Counted from the stretch's first letter, positions 44,386 to 53,511 are shown. The stretch is 64,000 bases of DNA from Gemmatimonadaceae bacterium (GCA_036504815.1 DASXUN010000019.1:50710-114709), one strand, 5' to 3'. Numbers and translations: made by a program. Notes: generated by a model from the letters alone, not told the origin.

Positions 44386-47300
44386 TTAGGTGTTGGGTGA
44401 TGGCGCGGCATGCGTCGGGCCGTCCGCCGCCGCAAGCACTGGCTGTGTGGCACGCGAACGTTCCTTCCACAGCGAGTAGATCGCGGGAATCACGAGCAGC
44501 GTCAGCACCGTGCTCGAGATCATGCCGCCAATCATCGGCGCGGCGATGCGCCGCATCACGCTGGCGCCCGCGCCGTTGCCCCACAGGATGGGAAGCAGGC
44601 CCGCCATGATCGCCGTGACCGTCATCATCTTCGGCCGCACGCGTTCTACGGCGCCTTCCATCACGGCGTCGTACAGGTCATGCATGGTCGGCGATTTGCC
44701 GTTGGCCGAGCGGGAGGCCCAGGCATGATCGAGGTAGATCAGCATCACCACCCCGGTTTCGGCCGCCACGCCCGCCAATGCAATGAACCCGATCGCGACC
44801 GCGACCGACCAGTTGAAGCTGAGGGCCCACAGGAACCAGATGCCCCCGACCAGCGCAAACGGCAGCGAGAGCATCACGATCAGCGTCTCGCCCACGCTCT
44901 TGAAGTTGAAGTAGAGCAGCAGGAAGATGAGTGCCAGCGTGGCCGGGATGACGAGCTTCATCGTCTCCTTGGCCCGCTGCATGTACTCGTACTGTCCGCT
45001 CCACACGATGGAGTAGCCCGGTGGCATCTTGACGCGCGCCGCCACCTCGCGCTGCGCGTCGGCGACGTAGCCGCCGATGTCGCGGCCCGCGACGTCGACG
45101 TACACCCACGCGGTGGGCATCGCGCCTTCGGTGCGCACGACCATCGGGCCCGCCACCGAGCGAATGGTGGCGATCTGGCCCAGCGGGACCTGTGCGTCAT
45201 TCCCGCTCAGCGCAGAGCCGCCCCCGCCCATGCCGCCCATGCCACTGGCCGAACTGGCGCCGGATGCGGCATGAGAGACCGGCACCAGCACCGACGCCAG
45301 GCGCTCCGGCGTGTCACGCAGTTCCTGCGGGTAGCGAATGCGCACCCCGAAACGCTGCCGGCCCTCGACCGTCTGCGTGATGGTCATGCCACCGATGGCC
45401 GTGGCGATGACCGCTTGCACGTCGCCCACATTGAGGCCGTGGCGCGCTGCCGCCTGTCGATCGATATCGATATCGAGGTAGTAACCGCTGACGGCACGTT
45501 CAGCGAACGCACTACGTGTGCCGGGCACCATCTGCACGGCGCGCTCGACTTCTCGGCCGATGCGCTCCAACTCGGCGAGATCCGGTCCGAACACCTTGAT
45601 GCCCACGGGCGTTCGGATGCCGGTGGCGAGCATGTCAATGCGCCCCTTGATCGGCATCGTCCACGCATTCGTCACGCCAGGCAACCGGACGGCCGAGTCC
45701 ATCGCCGCCACGAGACCGTCGTAGGTCATGCCGGGTCGCCACTCGTCCTGCGGCTTCAGCGTGATGGTGGTTTCGAACATGTCGAGTCCGGCGGGATCGG
45801 TGGCGGTGTTCGCACGGCCGCCCTTGCCCCACACGTGATCGACCTCGGGGAACTGTTTCAGGATCTTGTCCTGAATCCGCAGAATCTCGCGGGCACGCGC
45901 GACACTGACGCCCGGCAGCGTCGTCGGCATGTAGAGGATCGTGCCCTCACCGAGCGGCGGCATGAACTCACTGCCGATGCGCGTCCACGGGACCCACGTC
46001 AGGATCACCACGGCGACCGACGTGGCGATGACCGGCCACCGGTGCTTCAGCACGAAGGTGATCATCGGCCGATACCAGCGGATGAGCACGCGGTTCACGG
46101 GGTTGGCCGACTCGCGGAAGATCCGTCCGCGAACGAAGAGTCCCATCGTCACCGGCACCAGCGTGACCGAGAGAAGGCTCGACGCGGCCATGGCGAACGT
46201 CTTCGTGAACGCCAGCGGATGGAAGAGTCGCCCTTCCTGGCCTTCGAGCGCGAAGACCGGCAGGAACGAGACCGTGATGATGAGCAGCGAGAAGAAGAGG
46301 GCAGGTCCCACTTCCTGCGCGGCCTCGATGACGACGCGCCACCGCTCCCGGGTTGACAGGATGTTCGTATCGAGCCAGCGCGACTCCGCGACGTCGACGC
46401 CGGCAGCGCGTTCCTTCTCGGTAATCGCGCGCTCCAGATGCTTATGCAGGTTCTCGATCATCACGATCGCCGCATCAATCATCGCACCGATGGCGATGGC
46501 GATGCCGCCGAGCGACATGATGTCCGCGCCCACGCGCACCCCGCGCATCGCGACAAACGCCATGAGAATCCCGATCGGCAGCGTGAGAATCGCGACGAGC
46601 GCCGAGCGGGCGTGCAACAGGAAGATGATACAGACGAGCGCCACCACGAGGCTTTCCTCGAGCAGCTTGCCGCGCAATGTCTCGATGGCGCGCTGGATCA
46701 GGTCACTGCGGTCGTACACCGGCCGGATGACAACGCCCGGCGGCAGCCCGGGGGCGATCTGCTGCAGTCGTTCCTTCACCCGCTCGATCGTAGTCAGCGC
46801 GTTCTGGCCGAACCGCATAATGACGATCGCACCGACCGCATCGCCGCGGCCGTCAAGCTCGGCCACACCGCGTCGCACTGCAGGACCCACGTTCACGCGT
46901 CCGAGTTCGGCCACGCGAATCGGCGTGCCGGCGGCGGTCGCTCCGACCACGACATTCTCGATGTCGTTGATCGACTTCAGATAGCCAAGCCCACGCACCA
47001 TGTACTCACGCTCCGACAACTCGACCACCATCGCGCCGACGTCCGCATTGGCGTTCTGGATGGCCTGCATCACGCGCGTGACGGGAATGCGATACGCAAG
47101 CAGCTTTGCCGGATCAATGTCGATCTGATACTGCTTCTCGAACCCGCCGATCGTCGCGACCTCCGACACGCCGGGCACCGACGTGAGCTGATACCGTAGG
47201 TACCAGTCCTGCAGTGAGCGCAGGTCGGCGAGGCTCATCTTGCCCGTCGTGTCCTCGAGTGCGTACTGGTAGACCCAGCCGAGGCCCGTGGCATCCGGGC

Positions 47301-47688
47301 CGAGTGTCGGCGACACACTCGCCGGCAATCGCCCCTTCAGTCCGTTCAGGTACTCGAGCACCCGGCTGCGCGCCCAGTACAGGTCGGTACCATCGTCGAA
47401 GATGATGTAGACGAAGGAGATGCCGAAGTACGAGTAGCCGCGCACCGTCCGCGCTCCGGGTACCTTGAGCATTTCCGCCGCAATTGGATACGTGACCTGG
47501 TCCTCGACGATGCGCGGTGCCTGCTCGTTGTATTCGGCTTGAACGATGACCTGCACGTCGCTGAGGTCGGGCAACGCTTCCAGGGGCGTACGGCGGACCG
47601 CGATGACGCCCGCCAACATGGCGGCCACGGTGAACAACACGACGAGGAACTTGTTGCTCGCCGACCACGCAATGACTTGCTTGAGCAT
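44386..47688 (-). CDS. cusA: CusA/CzcA-type heavy-metal RND efflux transporter
   Basis: 1,100 residues, ATG after GAGGAA. It shows the 12-helix RND layout with two large periplasmic loops. The TM4 signature AIAIGAMIDAAIVMIENLHK is that of the Cu/Ag (CusA, HME4) group rather than the Co/Zn/Cd group. LRSLQDWYLRYQLTSVPGVSEVATIGGFEKQYQIDIDP and the C-terminal GFIALAGVAAETGVVMLIYLDHAW are also characteristic. It exports Cu(I)/Ag(I) from the periplasm using the proton gradient, with the adaptor and outer-membrane genes upstream in the same operon. Confidence 0.93.
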   Translation of the reverse strand: MLKQVIAWSASNKFLVVLFTVAAMLAGVIAVRRTPLEALPDLSDVQVIVQAEYNEQAPRIVEDQVTYPIAAEMLKVPGARTVRGYSYFGISFVYIIFDDGTDLYWARSRVLEYLNGLKGRLPASVSPTLGPDATGLGWVYQYALEDTTGKMSLADLRSLQDWYLRYQLTSVPGVSEVATIGGFEKQYQIDIDPAKLLAYRIPVTRVMQAIQNANADVGAMVVELSEREYMVRGLGYLKSINDIENVVVGATAAGTPIRVAELGRVNVGPAVRRGVAELDGRGDAVGAIVIMRFGQNALTTIERVKERLQQIAPGLPPGVVIRPVYDRSDLIQRAIETLRGKLLEESLVVALVCIIFLLHARSALVAILTLPIGILMAFVAMRGVRVGADIMSLGGIAIAIGAMIDAAIVMIENLHKHLERAITEKERAAGVDVAESRWLDTNILSTRERWRVVIEAAQEVGPALFFSLLIITVSFLPVFALEGQEGRLFHPLAFTKTFAMAASSLLSVTLVPVTMGLFVRGRIFRESANPVNRVLIRWYRPMITFVLKHRWPVIATSVAVVILTWVPWTRIGSEFMPPLGEGTILYMPTTLPGVSVARAREILRIQDKILKQFPEVDHVWGKGGRANTATDPAGLDMFETTITLKPQDEWRPGMTYDGLVAAMDSAVRLPGVTNAWTMPIKGRIDMLATGIRTPVGIKVFGPDLAELERIGREVERAVQMVPGTRSAFAERAVSGYYLDIDIDRQAAARHGLNVGDVQAVIATAIGGMTITQTVEGRQRFGVRIRYPQELRDTPERLASVLVPVSHAASGASSASGMGGMGGGGSALSGNDAQVPLGQIATIRSVAGPMVVRTEGAMPTAWVYVDVAGRDIGGYVADAQREVAARVKMPPGYSIVWSGQYEYMQRAKETMKLVIPATLALIFLLLYFNFKSVGETLIVMLSLPFALVGGIWFLWALSFNWSVAVAIGFIALAGVAAETGVVMLIYLDHAWASRSANGKSPTMHDLYDAVMEGAVERVRPKMMTVTAIMAGLLPILWGNGAGASVMRRIAAPMIGGMISSTVLTLLVIPAIYSLWKERSRATQPVLAAADGPTHAAPSPNT

Positions 47689-47699
47689 GGACGGGTTCC

Positions 47700-49193
47700 T
47701 CAGTCGTTGGGGTGCTTCATGCCAGCCATGGGCGGCATGGTATCCGGCTTTCCTGCCTTCGGCGGTTTCACGTTCTTCCTTGGCGCAGCCGGCATCTCCA
47801 TCCCGGGCATGTCATGTGCCATCGCTGGTACTTTCGGCACCGGTTTCGCCGACGCGGGGACCTTCTGCATCGGCATATCCATGCCCTTCATGTTGTCTTT
47901 CGAATGGTCCGCTTTCGGTTCTTCTGGCTTCGCGCCCGCGCCGGCCGGCGCCGACATGTCCATGCCCGGCATGCCCGCCATCCCGCCGAGCATCGAGCCG
48001 AGGTTCGACTCCGCGTCGACCAGGAAGGTGGCCGACGCCACAACCTTCTCGCCCATCCGCAGGCCGGACTTCACCTCTACGCGGTCGTCGGTGGCCAAGC
48101 CACGTACGATGTCCCGCGGCTCGAGCATGCCATCGGCGCGCTGCACGAAAACGAGATCGCGGCGACCGGTCGAAAGAACGGCAGACCGCGGCACGTGCAG
48201 CACGGACACGCCGCCCATCGTGCGAATAAGGATGGTGGCGTACATGCCAGGCTTCAGTGCGGCAGTGGCGTTCTCCAACTCCACGCGCACGCGGACCGTG
48301 CGCGTTTCGCTGCTCACCGTGGGTTGTACGAAAACGATGCGTCCCCGGCGCACCTGGCCTGGTAGCGCCTGCAACTCCACGTCGACCCATTCGCCGACGT
48401 GCACCAACGGCAGGTCCTTCTCGAACACCTCGCCTTCGACCCACACGACGGAGAGATCGGCGAGCCGGAAGAGTGCGTCGCCCGCCATCATCCGCTGGCC
48501 TTGCACGACCAGCTTGTCCACCACCACCCCGCCGTAGGGCGCGCGGATCATCAGGGACTTCTGCGCCTCGCCCGTGCGTTCCACGCGCTCCACCTCGGCC
48601 GCGGGCACATCCCAGTTGAGCAACCGTTGGCGCGCCGCATGCAGGAGCGACTGCGCGTTGGCCACCGTCACGGCGTCCTTGCCGGCGACGTCGCGCGCCA
48701 ACTTCGCAGAGATCACGAGTTCTTCCTCTGCACTCAATAGCATCGGGGCGTACACGGCCACCAGCGGCTCCCCTGCCTGGACATCACGTCCCGTGTAGTC
48801 CACGTACAACCGGTCGACCCAGCCATCGAACTTGAGCGTCACGCTGCGGACCCGTGTTTCGTCGACGGTGACTTGGGCGACGGTGCGCACCTCGGGATTC
48901 AGCGCGCTGTGCTCCACGGTTGCGTACGTGACGCCGATTCGCTGCGCCTGTTCCGCCGTCAGCATCACCGGCTGCGCCGCGTCCGCCGCCGCCGCGGCGC
49001 CGTGGTTGTGCCCAGCGGCGGCTGCTTCGGGCGATGGACCGCGCGCCGCATAGCGCGCGACGAGCACCGCGCCCACGATAACGACAACCCCGAACGCCAG
49101 AGTGCCAAACCGTCCGCCGAGCCCGCGAGTTCGCTTGTCGAACTCTGACCCCGTGGCGGTGGTCTTCGAAGTGTCCTGTGGTTCGTCGCGCAT
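47700..49193 (-). CDS. cusB: CusB-type RND periplasmic adaptor with Met/His-rich tail
   Basis: 497 residues. An N-terminal membrane anchor (about 28-48) is followed by barrel-sandwich, alpha-hairpin and beta-barrel domains of CusB (YVDYTGRDVQAGEPLVAVYAPML, RAPYGGVVVDKLVVQGQRM, RVELENATAALKPGMYATI). The C-terminal 95 residues are an unusual disordered-looking, metal-binding extension (MPGMDMSAP, MKGMDMPMQK, MAHDMPGMEMP). Its ATG overlaps the TolC-type stop (TAATG), indicating translational coupling. Confidence 0.92.
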   Translation of the reverse strand: MRDEPQDTSKTTATGSEFDKRTRGLGGRFGTLAFGVVVIVGAVLVARYAARGPSPEAAAAGHNHGAAAAADAAQPVMLTAEQAQRIGVTYATVEHSALNPEVRTVAQVTVDETRVRSVTLKFDGWVDRLYVDYTGRDVQAGEPLVAVYAPMLLSAEEELVISAKLARDVAGKDAVTVANAQSLLHAARQRLLNWDVPAAEVERVERTGEAQKSLMIRAPYGGVVVDKLVVQGQRMMAGDALFRLADLSVVWVEGEVFEKDLPLVHVGEWVDVELQALPGQVRRGRIVFVQPTVSSETRTVRVRVELENATAALKPGMYATILIRTMGGVSVLHVPRSAVLSTGRRDLVFVQRADGMLEPRDIVRGLATDDRVEVKSGLRMGEKVVASATFLVDAESNLGSMLGGMAGMPGMDMSAPAGAGAKPEEPKADHSKDNMKGMDMPMQKVPASAKPVPKVPAMAHDMPGMEMPAAPRKNVKPPKAGKPDTMPPMAGMKHPND

Positions 49194-50590
49194 TATCGGT
49201 TTCCTCCCGGCGTCGCACGGCCGGCATTGGGGTCAAAGAGTTCGCGGCCAAGCAACATCTCCAGGTCGGCCAGGGCCATGCCTTCGGCGGCGTCCAGCGA
49301 CGCCAGTTCCTGCTCGTAGCGATTGACGGTGGCCTGGTTATCCAGCAAGGTCATGAGGTTCACGCGGCCCACGCGGTACGCCGCCAACGAGGCGGTGACG
49401 GCAGCTCGGGCCTGCGGCAGCACCGATGCCAGATACAGAGACCGGAGGTTCCGTGCGCGGGTCCATTCCGCGTATGCCTCGCCGACTTTCGCGCGCGTTT
49501 CCGCCTTCATGGCGGCCAAGTCGGCGGCGGCCATCGCCCGCATCGCGCCGGTCTCGTCGCGCATACGGTACTGTCGGCTCTTCGCGAAAATCGGCACGCT
49601 GGCCCCCAGCATCAGGCTGCCCATCCGTTCGACGCCGCTCATGCCACCGCGCTGTCCGTACTGCACGCCGACCTGCAGGTCCGGCCAGATTTCGCGGGTG
49701 GCCAGCCGAGCATCCGCCTCTGCCGCGCGCAGGTCGGCCTCGCCGGCTTGCACCATCGGGCGCACCGTCGCGGCTTGCCCGATCAGGCTATCGAGCGAGG
49801 GCAGGCGATCCGGATACGCCGGCAACACGGCCGTCGCCGTGGAATCGACCGGCTGGTTGAGCAACCCACCGAGCCGCGCAAGATTGACGGCCCGCATGGC
49901 CCGCATGGCCGTGATGTCCTCGGTCATGCGACTGACTTCTACTCGCGCCTTCAGGACATCAGCCTGCGCTGTCTCACCCACGCGATACATCGCCTCCGAC
50001 GTCGAGGCCACGTCTTCCATCAATCGGCGCGTACCGAGGGCGATCTCGATGCTGCGTTCGGTGCGATACACCTCATAGAAGGCGGCTGCGACCTGGCTGC
50101 GCACCTCCCACCGGAGATCCAGCGCGCGCGCGCGCGTTCCGCCGACTCGCGCCTCGGCCGCCGCACCCGCCAATCCGAGCTTTCCCGCCGTCGGTACCAT
50201 CTGCATGACCTGCAGTTGTGTCATGCCGAGCGGATCCATGGGACCGAGGCCTGGCAGCGCGCGGTTCATGAAGCCGAGCTGCACCTGCGGATCGGGGGGC
50301 CGTCGGGTGCCCGGTACGCGCGCCGCAGCAGCCGACACCAGCGCATTCGCTGCGGTGATTCGTGGATTGAGGCGATCCGCGGTTGCGAACAGCGCGCCGA
50401 GCGTGAGGCCGCGAGGCGGCGACGACGGCACCTGTGCAACTAATGGAATGGCGCGCGCGGCGACCCCGGCGAGCGCGGCGAGCCACGGACGGAGCCAACG
50501 GAATCGCGTACGACCGTATCGCGCGGCGTACGAACCTGTGAAGGAGCGCTCCATGCCGACACGCGGCACGGGCCAAGTCTGTGGGAACAC
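49193..50590 (-). CDS. TolC-family outer-membrane efflux protein (CusC-like)
   Basis: About 465 residues. A GTG at 50590 sits 6 nt after GAGG; an ATG at 50554 is an alternative. Either way the leader ends in a hydrophobic signal (WLRPWLAALAGVAARAIPLVAQ). Long helices with the OEP pattern follow (LFATADRLNPRITAANALVSAAAARV, YRVGRVNLMTLLDNQATVNRYEQEL). It should form the outer-membrane channel of the tripartite metal pump. First of three coupled pump genes. Confidence 0.9.
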   Translation of the reverse strand: MFPQTWPVPRVGMERSFTGSYAARYGRTRFRWLRPWLAALAGVAARAIPLVAQVPSSPPRGLTLGALFATADRLNPRITAANALVSAAAARVPGTRRPPDPQVQLGFMNRALPGLGPMDPLGMTQLQVMQMVPTAGKLGLAGAAAEARVGGTRARALDLRWEVRSQVAAAFYEVYRTERSIEIALGTRRLMEDVASTSEAMYRVGETAQADVLKARVEVSRMTEDITAMRAMRAVNLARLGGLLNQPVDSTATAVLPAYPDRLPSLDSLIGQAATVRPMVQAGEADLRAAEADARLATREIWPDLQVGVQYGQRGGMSGVERMGSLMLGASVPIFAKSRQYRMRDETGAMRAMAAADLAAMKAETRAKVGEAYAEWTRARNLRSLYLASVLPQARAAVTASLAAYRVGRVNLMTLLDNQATVNRYEQELASLDAAEGMALADLEMLLGRELFDPNAGRATPGGNR

Positions 50591-50690
50591 GAGCAACCTC
50601 GAGAGACGGAGAGGGAGCCACGCGGCGAACGACTCGCCGACGGGCAGACCGCACGGTCAGGGATCGACGTCGAGCGTCGATCTACGAGAC

Positions 50691-51206
50691 TCAGGCTCTC
50701 GGAGGTGGTGTGTCAAGCGCGCGCGCCCACGCCGCTGGCGGCGCGCCGTTCCCGCGCGGGGCCAATGAGGTGAATGCGCGCGGCATTAGGGCGCTCACGA
50801 CAGGCGCGACGACAGCCGGGGGAGCCGACGTCGTGCAACCCATACCTGTCGGACAGGACGGGCAGGAGGGTGACGTGCCATCGGGGGCCGTGCAGCAATC
50901 GACGCCACCGACCGTCGTCGATCCTGCATTGATTGCCGGCGCCTGCATCGGCGCGGGTGCGGAGGCGTGGTGCACGTCGGCCATCGCGTGATGACGCATG
51001 GACGCCGCGTCGGGGGTCGCGTGACGGACCGCCGTGCCCACCGACGCGCGGGGAGCCGTGGGGACACGCTGGGCCGAGCCGGCAGCGTGCTCGCATGACT
51101 GGGCGTCGAGCGACAGCGCCGACGCCGTGATGGCCAGGACGGCAGCGGCGACGGAGCGCCAACCCGAGACCAGCCAGTGCGGGGTCAACGGAGCCCCCAC
51201 TGCCAC
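50691..51206 (-). CDS. small exported Cys/His-containing protein of unknown function
   Basis: 171 residues. A signal-like stretch (VAAAVLAITASALSLDAQ) is followed by SCEH, several His (MRHHAMADVHHAS) and two Cys clusters (VDCCTAPDG, CPSCPTGMGC). The layout resembles small copper-island periplasmic proteins. It overlaps the upstream gene by 22 nt and lies before the TolC-type gene, consistent with an operon member. The Ala/Pro-rich composition means a spurious frame in GC-rich DNA cannot be excluded. Confidence 0.5.
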   Translation of the reverse strand: MAVGAPLTPHWLVSGWRSVAAAVLAITASALSLDAQSCEHAAGSAQRVPTAPRASVGTAVRHATPDAASMRHHAMADVHHASAPAPMQAPAINAGSTTVGGVDCCTAPDGTSPSCPSCPTGMGCTTSAPPAVVAPVVSALMPRAFTSLAPRGNGAPPAAWARALDTPPPRA

Positions 51207-52042
51207 GTGGCGGAGAGAGACGCGGCCGGGGCCGTCGGCGTCAGACCCACGCCCGCCATGGCAGTAATCGACTGGCGATTCGCAAATCGATAGCTCCAGC
51301 CAGCCGCGACCTGCACTGGACCCTCCGAACCGTCGACGAAGGGCGTCGCCGCGATCACTGAACCGTACAGAGTCTGCCCAGCAGACCCGAGCGGACGAGC
51401 CACGGTAACTGTACCGCTCGTGACGTCACGGTACGGATCGCCCGACCGCCGTCCGACGTGCCAGTACCCGACATCGGCGAGCACCGAGAAGGTCGTGAAG
51501 TGCCGAGCGACTGTCGCTCCGACGGCTTCGTCCCAGCGACCGGTGCCAAAGCCGTCTTTGGCGCTGGCGAAGGGAACCTTGACGGCGGAATAAAGGGAAA
51601 GACTCTGCGAGGCCGCTGTCGATCCCAACACTGCCACGTCCGCGCGCAGTAGCGGATCGCCGTGGCCGGCGTGGCCCGTCATGCCGGATCCGCCGTTGTT
51701 CATCCCAGCCATCCCGAGGCGGCCCATCATGCCGTTATAAGCCGATCCGCTCGCAGAGCCACTCTGCTCGGTGTGCGCCGCGCCGCCCACCGGTAGCATG
51801 CCCGCACCAACCGTGCGAACTGTCGCCGCATCCTGGAAGATGTACGGCACCGTTGCCCACCAACGCCAACGCCCGACGGTCGCCATCGCACCCACTGCAA
51901 AGTTCGCCGTGCTCACCGCGCGGTCGCCACCATAACGACCGGCGGTGAACTGGGAGCCGCCAAACACGGCGAAGGAGTCCTGGGCGGACCCCGTCGTCGC
52001 GATGCCGCCAGCGAACACGAGTACGAGCAACGGGCGTGTCAC
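51185..52042 (-). CDS. outer-membrane beta-barrel-like protein with Met/His loop
   Basis: 285 residues with a signal peptide (…ATTGSAQ, about 21). Alternating hydrophobic/aromatic strands (WRWWATVPYIFQDA, SVLADVGYWHVG, SVIAATPFVDGSEGPVQVAAGWSYRF) and a C-terminal SATWQWGLR suggest a 10-12-strand barrel, similar to transporter-like outer-membrane proteins of unknown specificity. A loop at about 100-125 is rich in Met, Gly and His (MMGRLGMAGMNNGG, TGHAGHG), possibly metal-binding. Second gene of the array after operator 4. Confidence 0.65.
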   Translation of the reverse strand: MTRPLLVLVFAGGIATTGSAQDSFAVFGGSQFTAGRYGGDRAVSTANFAVGAMATVGRWRWWATVPYIFQDAATVRTVGAGMLPVGGAAHTEQSGSASGSAYNGMMGRLGMAGMNNGGSGMTGHAGHGDPLLRADVAVLGSTAASQSLSLYSAVKVPFASAKDGFGTGRWDEAVGATVARHFTTFSVLADVGYWHVGRRSGDPYRDVTSGTVTVARPLGSAGQTLYGSVIAATPFVDGSEGPVQVAAGWSYRFANRQSITAMAGVGLTPTAPAASLSATWQWGLR

Positions 52043-52054
52043 GAGCGCCGTGGG

Positions 52055-52537
52055 CTACGGCTTGGGCGGCGTTGGCACGCCCTGCTGCATCTTCTCCATC
52101 GATTTCAGCATGCGATCCATGTTACCCAGCATCTCCGTGAGCGACTTCTGCATCGTACCCATTTCACTGTGCATCGTTCCGCTCGCCATCAGCTTGTCGT
52201 TCATCATCAGGTCGTGCATCTGCGTCGTCAGTCCCTTCATCTGCCCAGACATCGCCGACAAGTTCTCCGTCATCATGTGCATCACGTGCACACCGGGAGC
52301 GCTCATCGGCATGGTCTGCGCGAACTGCGACATCTGTTGGGTCCGCTGCACCATCAGATCGGTGCGCTGCATCATGGTCTGCATCTGGGCCATCATCGCC
52401 GTCGACATGCCTTGCTGGCTCATGCCCTGGTGCCCTGCCATAGCCCCCATCTGACCCTGCGCCTCGGCGTGCGACGCGAGCAGGGAGAGCGCGAGCACCG
52501 CGCCGGCCACGCAGCCAGCCATCGAGTTTCTCATCAT
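52055..52537 (-). CDS. exported Met-rich helical protein
   Basis: 160 residues. The ATG at 52537 (an adjacent ATG at 52534 also possible) follows AAAGG. Signal peptide ends near SHAEAQ. The mature part is helical and very Met-rich (MGAMAGHQGMSQQGMSTAMM, VHVMHMMTENLSAMSGQM), like the protein at 30344. It is probably a periplasmic Cu(I)/Ag(I)-binding protein. First gene of the minus-strand array, 115 bp downstream of operator 4. Confidence 0.72.
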   Translation of the reverse strand: MMRNSMAGCVAGAVLALSLLASHAEAQGQMGAMAGHQGMSQQGMSTAMMAQMQTMMQRTDLMVQRTQQMSQFAQTMPMSAPGVHVMHMMTENLSAMSGQMKGLTTQMHDLMMNDKLMASGTMHSEMGTMQKSLTEMLGNMDRMLKSMEKMQQGVPTPPKP

Positions 52538-52640
52538 GGGAATCCGACCTTTCATTCGAGGGTGAATCCGGGTGTCGCTCGTCGAACGATCTCCGATGCT
52601 ACAGGGGAAGCTCGCCGCGACCTCGCTGACATCCAAGCCG

Positions 52641-53228
52641 TCACTTGCCTGATTTTATGTAGGATAAAACCTGAAGGACGTACGCGTCTTTCAGTCCGGA
52701 AGTTGCTGTGGAAGCGAGGCTGATCGCCCTGCCAGCCGCGGTATGGACAAGCCCCGGAATCGCTCCGACGGCTGCGGCGTTACCGCCGCGGTGCGGCGAC
52801 CTCTTCTTCGCCGGCTTCTGCTGCTGCGACTCGGCCGGCATCAGCAACTTCGTGAAGATGCCGCCACCGTCGGCCAGCGCCACAGCCTCCTCTGTCCTCA
52901 TTGGCGCGAGGCCCGACGTCTCGCGGAACGCGGGGGCCACGATATCCTCGCGCTCGTAGATCGAGACCGGGTGCCCGGTCATGTTGCACTTCTGGCTCAG
53001 CCAGGCCGTCAGGACGGCGCGATTTTCCGCCTCCGCCGGTGTGTTGCCGAGAGCAGCGCCCCCAATGTCGTGACCGGAGAAGGCGATCGCGCAGCGGAGC
53101 CTTTCCTTCTCCGCGTCGCATTGCTGTAAGAGGTCGGGATCGACAGTCCGGCGAGTCGCGCGAGTGGGCCGACAGTTTTCGAGTGGAAGGTCATGGGTGG
53201 CACACGAACTCGAACCTGCCCGGAAACA
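52641..53228 (-). pseudogene. 5'-truncated coding remnant at the right end of island A
   Basis: A 195-codon frame stays open from a stop at 53229 to its own stop at 52641. It has coding-like composition (EKERLRCAIAFSGHDIGGA, NRAVLTAWLSQKCNMTGHP, SIYEREDIVAPAFRETSG, EAVALADGGGIFTKLLMPAE) but no suitable start except an internal ATG at 52982. It ends about 55 bp from the tRNA-Thr fragment at 53283. It may be a plasmid or mobility gene cut when the island was formed. No family recognised, and its last codons overlap operator 4. Confidence 0.4.
52652..52670 (-). promoter_or_regulatory. candidate BlaI-type operator 4 (long metal/redox array)
   Basis: ATTTTAT-GTAGG-ATAAAAC, a 7-5-7 inverted repeat. 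It lies 115 bp upstream of the first gene (start 52537) of an uninterrupted minus-strand series of 19 genes ending at 33824. Same pattern as the sites at 26294, 28448 and 30108. Confidence 0.65.
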
Positions 53229-53282
53229 CTAACGCCGCCCCAACCGGGAGCGGCGAAGTGAAGCCAGACTAACAACTTACCA

Positions 53283-53329
53283 AGAGCCACAGGTCGGGAT
53301 TGAACCGACGACCGCTCGATTACGAATCG
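53283..53329 (-). repeat. attachment site: tRNA-Thr 3' end, copy 2
   Basis: 47 bp identical to 62140-62186 and, for the first 42 bp, to 22115-22156. The flank AACAACTTA directly to the left is shared with the intact tRNA locus (about 62128-62136) but not with copy 1. Confidence 0.88.
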
Positions 53330-53511
53330 TATTTTCCCCCTCTGAAGACGGCTCGACGAATCTACCAAAGTTCTTGGCATCGTTGTCCTTCAGAGGAGAA
53401 ACTCCGCCAGCAAGAAATTTATACCCGCTCCAGATCCGCCGAATTCTGGTACCGATTCTGGACATACAGCCATTTGCCGCTAGATTCGCGATAAGCATCT
53501 AGGAGGTGATG

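Larger units (their letters stand above)
22115..53282. mobile_element. island A: 31-kb copper-resistance island flanked by tRNA-Thr 3'-end repeats
   Basis: The segment lies between partial copies of the tRNA-Thr(CGT) 3' end at 22115-22156 and 53283-53329. All its recognisable cargo concerns metal handling, redox or regulation. No integrase gene was found inside; the only candidate mobility debris is a 5'-truncated frame at 52641-53228 beside the right repeat. The gap 22157-22589 holds a hairpin (22174-22201, CGCTACAGAG stem) and no gene. The short sequence AACAACTTA lies just left of both the 53283 repeat and the intact tRNA, suggesting both islands used the same recombination system. Confidence 0.75.

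Noticed and set aside
44410..46356. 648-codon plus-strand open frame
   Set aside because: Antisense to the CusA-type transporter, which has unmistakable RND signatures.
53200..53240. Possible second tRNA fragment (a GGTTCGAGTTC-like T-loop on the minus strand)
   Set aside because: The flanking bases cannot form a T stem or acceptor stem, so it is probably chance.
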